Shown here: piece by piece, positions 60,665 to 64,000 of the stretch | Layout: each line of letters begins with the position of its first letter | How positions within the stretch are numbered: position 1 is the stretch's first letter | NCBI RefSeq assembly: GCF_004514475.2 | Contig: NZ_MYFO02000018.1 | Coordinates: 1-64,000, forward strand | Length of the DNA: 64,000 bases | DNA from: Paenibacillus athensensis | GTDB taxonomy: Bacteria > Bacillota > Bacilli > Paenibacillales > NBRC-103111 | Reading direction: 5' to 3' | The notes under the pieces: generated by a model | What the model was told of the DNA's origin: nothing | What the model saw: only the letters and a program-made list of their open reading frames with translations | Database searches by the model: none | Translations under genes and position numbers: made by a program

Positions 60665-62043
60665 GCCTCCAGCGCCATCGCTCCGCCGCACGACTGCGCC
60701 TGCCGCTCACGCTCGCGGTCCGCTCGGTTCAAATACTTGCGACTCATCCACCTCGGGACAATAAATACACCGCGCAGAAACTCGTCGCTGATCATCGCAA
60801 TATAAATGCCGATTACGCCCCATTTCAGCTCAACCCCCAGCACATAGGACAGTCCCGCGGCAATGATCCACATTGAGCTTAACGCCGATACCATCAGGAA
60901 GCGCGTATCGCCAACCGCCGTCAGCGCGCCGCCCATGCCCATGTTCAGCATCTTGCACGGCTGCAGGATCAAATTCAGCACCAGCAGCGTAATGCCAATT
61001 TCGATGATTTGCGGGTCGGATGTGAACAAGGTCAGCACCTGACGGCCAAAAATGAACAGCAGCAGCGCGTTCAGCGTCACCACCGACAAGCCGATCCAGA
61101 GCGCGCGATAAGCCGCCGCGTAAGCCTCCCGCGTGCGTCCGGCCCCGAACAGATGAGCAATCTGAATCTGCACGCCCATCGCAATCGAATAGCCGAGCAT
61201 AAAGCAAAACGACTCCAGCGAGTTCATATAGGTCCTTGCGGCCAGCTCCTTCGCGCCGATCATCGCAATAAACATGTAGATCAGCAGCTGCGTCAGCATC
61301 CACGACGCCATATTGATGCCCATTGGCCAGCCGATCCGCAGCACTTCCTTGAACAGCTTGCGGTCGAAAGTCCAGATGTCGCGCCACTCCAGCCTGCGCT
61401 CGAACGCAAACAGAAACAGGCCGAGCAGCACCACGGTCGCCAGCGTCCGGCTGGTCAGGGTAGAAATCGCTACGCCGGTCAGTCCCCATTTCGGGAAACC
61501 AAGCGCTCCGAAAATAAAGCAGTAGTTCATCACAATGTGCACCACATTCATGCCAAACGCAATATACATCGGACCGCGCGTATTGCCGGTGTTGCGAATG
61601 ACCGTGCTGAGGCTTGTCATCAGCGAGGTCAGCACCATGCCGCCGCCTACGATGGAAATATACGTCGCCGCCAGCGGCTTCAATTCGTCGGGCAGCTGCA
61701 GCAGCTTCGTAATCCAGCTCGTGCCGGATACTAGCACGACGCTGAGCACCGTACCGACGATGATGGAGAAATTAATCGCCATCACCGCAATTTTGCGAGC
61801 ATCTTCTGTTTTTCGCGCTCCAAACCTCTGGGCAATCAGTACTCCAGCCCCGCCAGCAATCGTCATAATGACGATAATCATTGCCGAAAACAGCTGGTTG
61901 GAGATGCCGACCACAGCAACCGCATCATCGGAAACTCGGCTGACCATCAGCGTATCGGCCGTCCCAAGCAGGAATTGCAAGAACATTTCGATAAAAATGG
62001 GCCATGATAGCGCCCAAAGCGTAAATTTTTTCTCTATACCCAT
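60661..62043 (-). CDS. MATE-family efflux transporter
   Basis: A 460-residue cation-coupled exporter with 12 predicted membrane helices. The ATG at 62043 follows GGAGGGTG. Family features include ALSWPIFIEMFLQFLLGTADTLMVSRVSDDAVAVVG in the first helices, the pseudo-repeat start WSMGINMASWML-like segment in the second half (WPMGINMASWMLTQLLI), and an Arg-rich cytosolic end. It probably expels organic cations or drugs. No local regulator is linked. Confidence 0.92.
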   Translation of the reverse strand: MGIEKKFTLWALSWPIFIEMFLQFLLGTADTLMVSRVSDDAVAVVGISNQLFSAMIIVIMTIAGGAGVLIAQRFGARKTEDARKIAVMAINFSIIVGTVLSVVLVSGTSWITKLLQLPDELKPLAATYISIVGGGMVLTSLMTSLSTVIRNTGNTRGPMYIAFGMNVVHIVMNYCFIFGALGFPKWGLTGVAISTLTSRTLATVVLLGLFLFAFERRLEWRDIWTFDRKLFKEVLRIGWPMGINMASWMLTQLLIYMFIAMIGAKELAARTYMNSLESFCFMLGYSIAMGVQIQIAHLFGAGRTREAYAAAYRALWIGLSVVTLNALLLFIFGRQVLTLFTSDPQIIEIGITLLVLNLILQPCKMLNMGMGGALTAVGDTRFLMVSALSSMWIIAAGLSYVLGVELKWGVIGIYIAMISDEFLRGVFIVPRWMSRKYLNRADRERERQAQSCGGAMALEA

Positions 62044-62202
62044 CGTACGGTCACCCTCCTGGTGTCTTTAGCCTTCAAGCTATATTATAGAGGGTCAGCT
62101 CGATTTCCACTTGCAGTTTCACAACCAAAAGTATCAGGATTCCAACCTGAATCTGCCGAATTTTTTCGGAAAACGTTATCAGCTTTCCTGCAAATTCCAC
62201 AC

Positions 62203-62236
62203 AAAAATGGCACCCAAGCCCGCAGGCCCGGTGCCA
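62203..62236 (-). terminator. Intrinsic terminator after yunC
   Basis: TGGCACC at 62208-62214 pairs with GGTGCCA at 62230-62236. On the minus strand the stem is followed by TTTTTG. Confidence 0.75.
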
Positions 62237-62276
62237 CCCGTGTTATCGCCATATGCACGTCGCCTGTCCGGCGCGT

Positions 62277-62579
62277 TCACATCATTTTCAAAATCGCTTC
62301 GCGGCCCGTCATGCCGGCCACAATGCCCGCTGCCTCAGCCGTGTGCGTCACCGATTCCAGCGGTGCAGCGAGCAGCTCCTCAATCGTGCGGACCCCCACG
62401 GCCCGGGCCGCTACAATCTCGCGGTCGCGCAGCCTTTCATTCAAGAGGCCCACATCCAACGCTCCGCACATGATGTAGCCTTTATTCGTCGTGACGACCA
62501 GCAAGGTCGTTTTCGGCAACTTGACCTCAATCGCAATGGCGGTATGTCCGTCAAGGACCAGAGGTTCTACGCGCATCAT
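62277..62579 (-). CDS. yunC: YunC family protein (DUF1805)
   Basis: A 100-residue protein whose body matches Bacillus YunC along its whole length: AIEVKLPKTTLLVV, GYIMCGALDVGLLNERL, DREIVAARAVGVRTIEELL and APLESVTHTAEAAGIVAGM. I took the first of two adjacent ATGs (62579); the longer upstream frame is outside the family. The function of the family is unknown. It is divergent from the next gene and has its own terminator. Confidence 0.88.
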   Translation of the reverse strand: MMRVEPLVLDGHTAIAIEVKLPKTTLLVVTTNKGYIMCGALDVGLLNERLRDREIVAARAVGVRTIEELLAAPLESVTHTAEAAGIVAGMTGREAILKMM

Positions 62580-62799
62580 GCCAAGATCAGCTCCTCTTTG
62601 CAGATTTACCGTAGTATATGCCGCCGCATCTTGTTCGGTGTAGCGCGAGCCGCGAGCTTTTTGGAAAATGCTTGAAAAATCGGCGGCAACGTTCAAATGA
62701 AACCGATTTTTTCTTGGCAGTACGTGGGCAACGCTATGTTTGCCTGGTCTTTCATGGTATAGTAGTACAATAAATATTGTTCGCAGCTCGGAGGCCATC

Positions 62800-63339
62800 A
62801 TGGATAAGGACCAATCAATGCCCGGCCGCAAGGGGCATCTCTTCAATGTCGACATTTTTATTGAATCGGCTTCAAATGGCCTTGCTTTGGAGAAGCTGCT
62901 TCAGCTTCTTCATTCGTCCGGCGTCAAGGATTATCAAATAAATAGCGGCGTGACGCTCGGCAAGATCATCGAAGCGAACCTGGAAGCCTATAGCGACTCC
63001 CAGACACCGATCAAGCTGCCGGACGCCTCCCGCAAACCGACCGAAGCCAAGCCCGCCGAAGCCGCTCCGGCCAGGAAAGATGCGGTCAAGAAGCCGGCCA
63101 GCGCTCCGGCGCCTGCCGCTGCGTCGTCCGACGAGACGATGGGCAAGGTATTGGAGCAATTCAAGCTTAACAACACGCTGATTCGTCTGACCGTAGTAAA
63201 AGGCAAAGGCGTGCGGCTGAACATGCCCTGCCGAATTTTGAACTTCGACGCGGCCTCGCAGAACGTCACGGTCTATCATGTCGACGAGAAGAAAGTATAT
63301 TTGTTCAAGATCAACGAAATCGAGGATTTCAGTCTGTAA
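62800..63339 (+). CDS. Hypothetical protein with possible Sm-like C-terminal fold (179 aa)
   Basis: The ATG at 62800 follows CGGAGG. Residues 1-65 form one domain (HLFNVDIFIESASNGLALEKLL); 70-115 is a Lys/Ala/Pro linker; 115-179 reads as a short five-strand barrel (NTLIRLTVVKGKGVRLNMPCRILNFD, then VTVYHVDEKKVYLFKINEIEDF). The 'rl.v..G..l...I..fD...v.l......l....I..i' pattern is like Sm/Hfq-type domains, but Hfq-specific residues are not evident. The family is not recognised; RNA binding is a guess. Confidence 0.65.
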   Translation: MDKDQSMPGRKGHLFNVDIFIESASNGLALEKLLQLLHSSGVKDYQINSGVTLGKIIEANLEAYSDSQTPIKLPDASRKPTEAKPAEAAPARKDAVKKPASAPAPAAASSDETMGKVLEQFKLNNTLIRLTVVKGKGVRLNMPCRILNFDAASQNVTVYHVDEKKVYLFKINEIEDFSL

Positions 63340-63374
63340 CGTAGTTCACGTTTGACGCAGCCGCTGCTTGCGCC

Positions 63375-63426
63375 AAAGAGACCGTTCCCCCGCATACCGG
63401 ATATGCGGACGGAACGGTCTCTTTTT
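63375..63426. terminator. Bidirectional intrinsic terminator
   Basis: AAAGAGACCGTTCC pairs with GGAACGGTCTCTTTTT around an inner CCGCATA/TATGCGG hairpin. T runs on both strands, between the convergent 179-aa gene and the EAL gene. Confidence 0.85.
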
Positions 63427-63435
63427 GGTATAACG

Positions 63436-64000
63436 TTAGGTTTCCCGGCCCGCGGCCGTTTGCTGCATGCTTTTGGTCAGCAAGCTTTCCATCGTGTCGG
63501 CGTTGACCGGCGGGCTGAACCAGTAGCCCTGCACCTCGTTGCAGCGGTTTTCGTGCAGGAAGCGCAGCTGATCCTCCGTCTCCACGCCTTCGGCGATCAC
63601 CTTGAGATTCAGGTGATGCGTCATGGCGATAATCGTAGCGACAATCGCCGCGTCGTTCGGATCGACCATAATGTCGCGCACAAAGGAGCGGTCGATTTTC
63701 AGCTTGTCGATCGGGAACTTTTTCAAGTAATACAAGGAGCTGTAGCCCGTTCCGAAATCGTCGATGCTCACATGAACGCCAAGCTGCTTGAGCTCCAGCA
63801 GCGATTGAATCGCGTGATCGACGTCCATCGTCATGCTTTCGGTAATTTCCAGCTCCAGATATTGCGGATCAAGGCCCGTCTGCTGCAGCACCTGATCGAT
63901 TTTGCCCTTCAGGTTATGCTGGAAAAACTGCCGTACCGACAGGTTGACAGAAATCGGAATCGGCGGGAAGCCCATGTCCTGCCACAGCTTGTTCTGCTTG
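63436..64000 (-). CDS. EAL-domain c-di-GMP phosphodiesterase, C-terminal part
   Basis: The frame is open to the window edge, so only the last 188 residues are seen. They match the second half of an EAL domain: ISVNLSVRQFFQHNL, LELEITESMTMD, VSIDDFGTGYSSLYYLKKFP (the DDFGTGYSS metal motif), DKLKIDRSFVRDI, VIAEGVETEDQLRFL and CNEVQGYWFSPP. The enzyme would linearise cyclic di-GMP. The EAL tripeptide itself and any GGDEF, PAS or membrane parts lie outside the window. Confidence 0.92.
   Translation of the reverse strand, partial: KQNKLWQDMGFPPIPISVNLSVRQFFQHNLKGKIDQVLQQTGLDPQYLELEITESMTMDVDHAIQSLLELKQLGVHVSIDDFGTGYSSLYYLKKFPIDKLKIDRSFVRDIMVDPNDAAIVATIIAMTHHLNLKVIAEGVETEDQLRFLHENRCNEVQGYWFSPPVNADTMESLLTKSMQQTAAGRET

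Overview
The window looks like a chromosomal piece of a member of the Paenibacillaceae (Paenibacillus or Cohnella type). The pointers are a mostly GC-rich Gram-positive gene set, AGGAGG-type ribosome sites, an S-layer (SLH) protein, a GH52 beta-xylosidase, YesM/YesN-type two-component genes, copper-amine-oxidase-like stalk domains and a ComP/ComA/ComQ set. This is inference from gene content; no rRNA or tRNA is present to confirm it.

Layout. 1-5.8 kb is AT-richer than most of the window: the tail of an IS3-family transposase, a small conserved-looking gene, then a ComQXPA-like quorum-sensing locus in an unusual order. A small ORF with a penultimate Trp (candidate ComX) is divergent from comP-comA-comQ, and comP carries an in-frame TAG. 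6-10.7 kb: VanY-type carboxypeptidase lipoprotein, GH52 xylosidase and a divergent AraC regulator. 10.7-12.9 kb: siderophore-binding lipoprotein (frameshifted in a G tract) and a Btr-like AraC regulator, each behind a Fur-box-like sequence. 13.1-16.2 kb: an LXG/WXG-like polymorphic toxin with a pre-toxin TG region and a papain-like tip, followed by four small candidate immunity genes, the last broken by TGA. 16.3-22.1 kb: a MacB-type export system (two ATPases, adaptor lipoprotein, large FtsX permease), ending in a 10-bp phased repeat. 22.4-26.5 kb: a large orphan protein carrying the LQRTxGNxAV motif of eCIS-associated effectors, with a YbjN-like partner. 26.7-30.4 kb: glycosyltransferase, unknown protein, HAD protein and a histidine kinase without its response regulator.

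30.7-39.5 kb: SLH surface protein with a beta-propeller and Ig-like repeats, a MalT/SARP-type regulator, a PaaX-type repressor and a secreted PEBP-like protein. 39.7-45.1 kb: MscS channel, lipoprotein, and a type II-like methyltransferase/endonuclease pair with a class I methyltransferase. 45.4-51.6 kb: YesN/YesM pair with GC-rich insertions, and an EmrB-type MFS pump divergent from its MarR regulator across two palindromes. 52.1-54.9 kb: LolD/FtsX-type ABC pair with a DUF3299-like lipoprotein. 55-64 kb: alkaline phosphatase, hybrid sensor kinase with a LuxR-type tail, secreted FG-GAP-like repeat protein behind a strong palindrome, MATE pump, YunC, a possible Sm-like protein and a partial EAL phosphodiesterase.

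The best candidates for something new are the rearranged comX/comPAQ locus, the orphan eCIS-like effector pair, the toxin with its immunity tail, and a two-copy structured bidirectional terminator element (51.65 and 60.60 kb) in which a stem base pair covaries.
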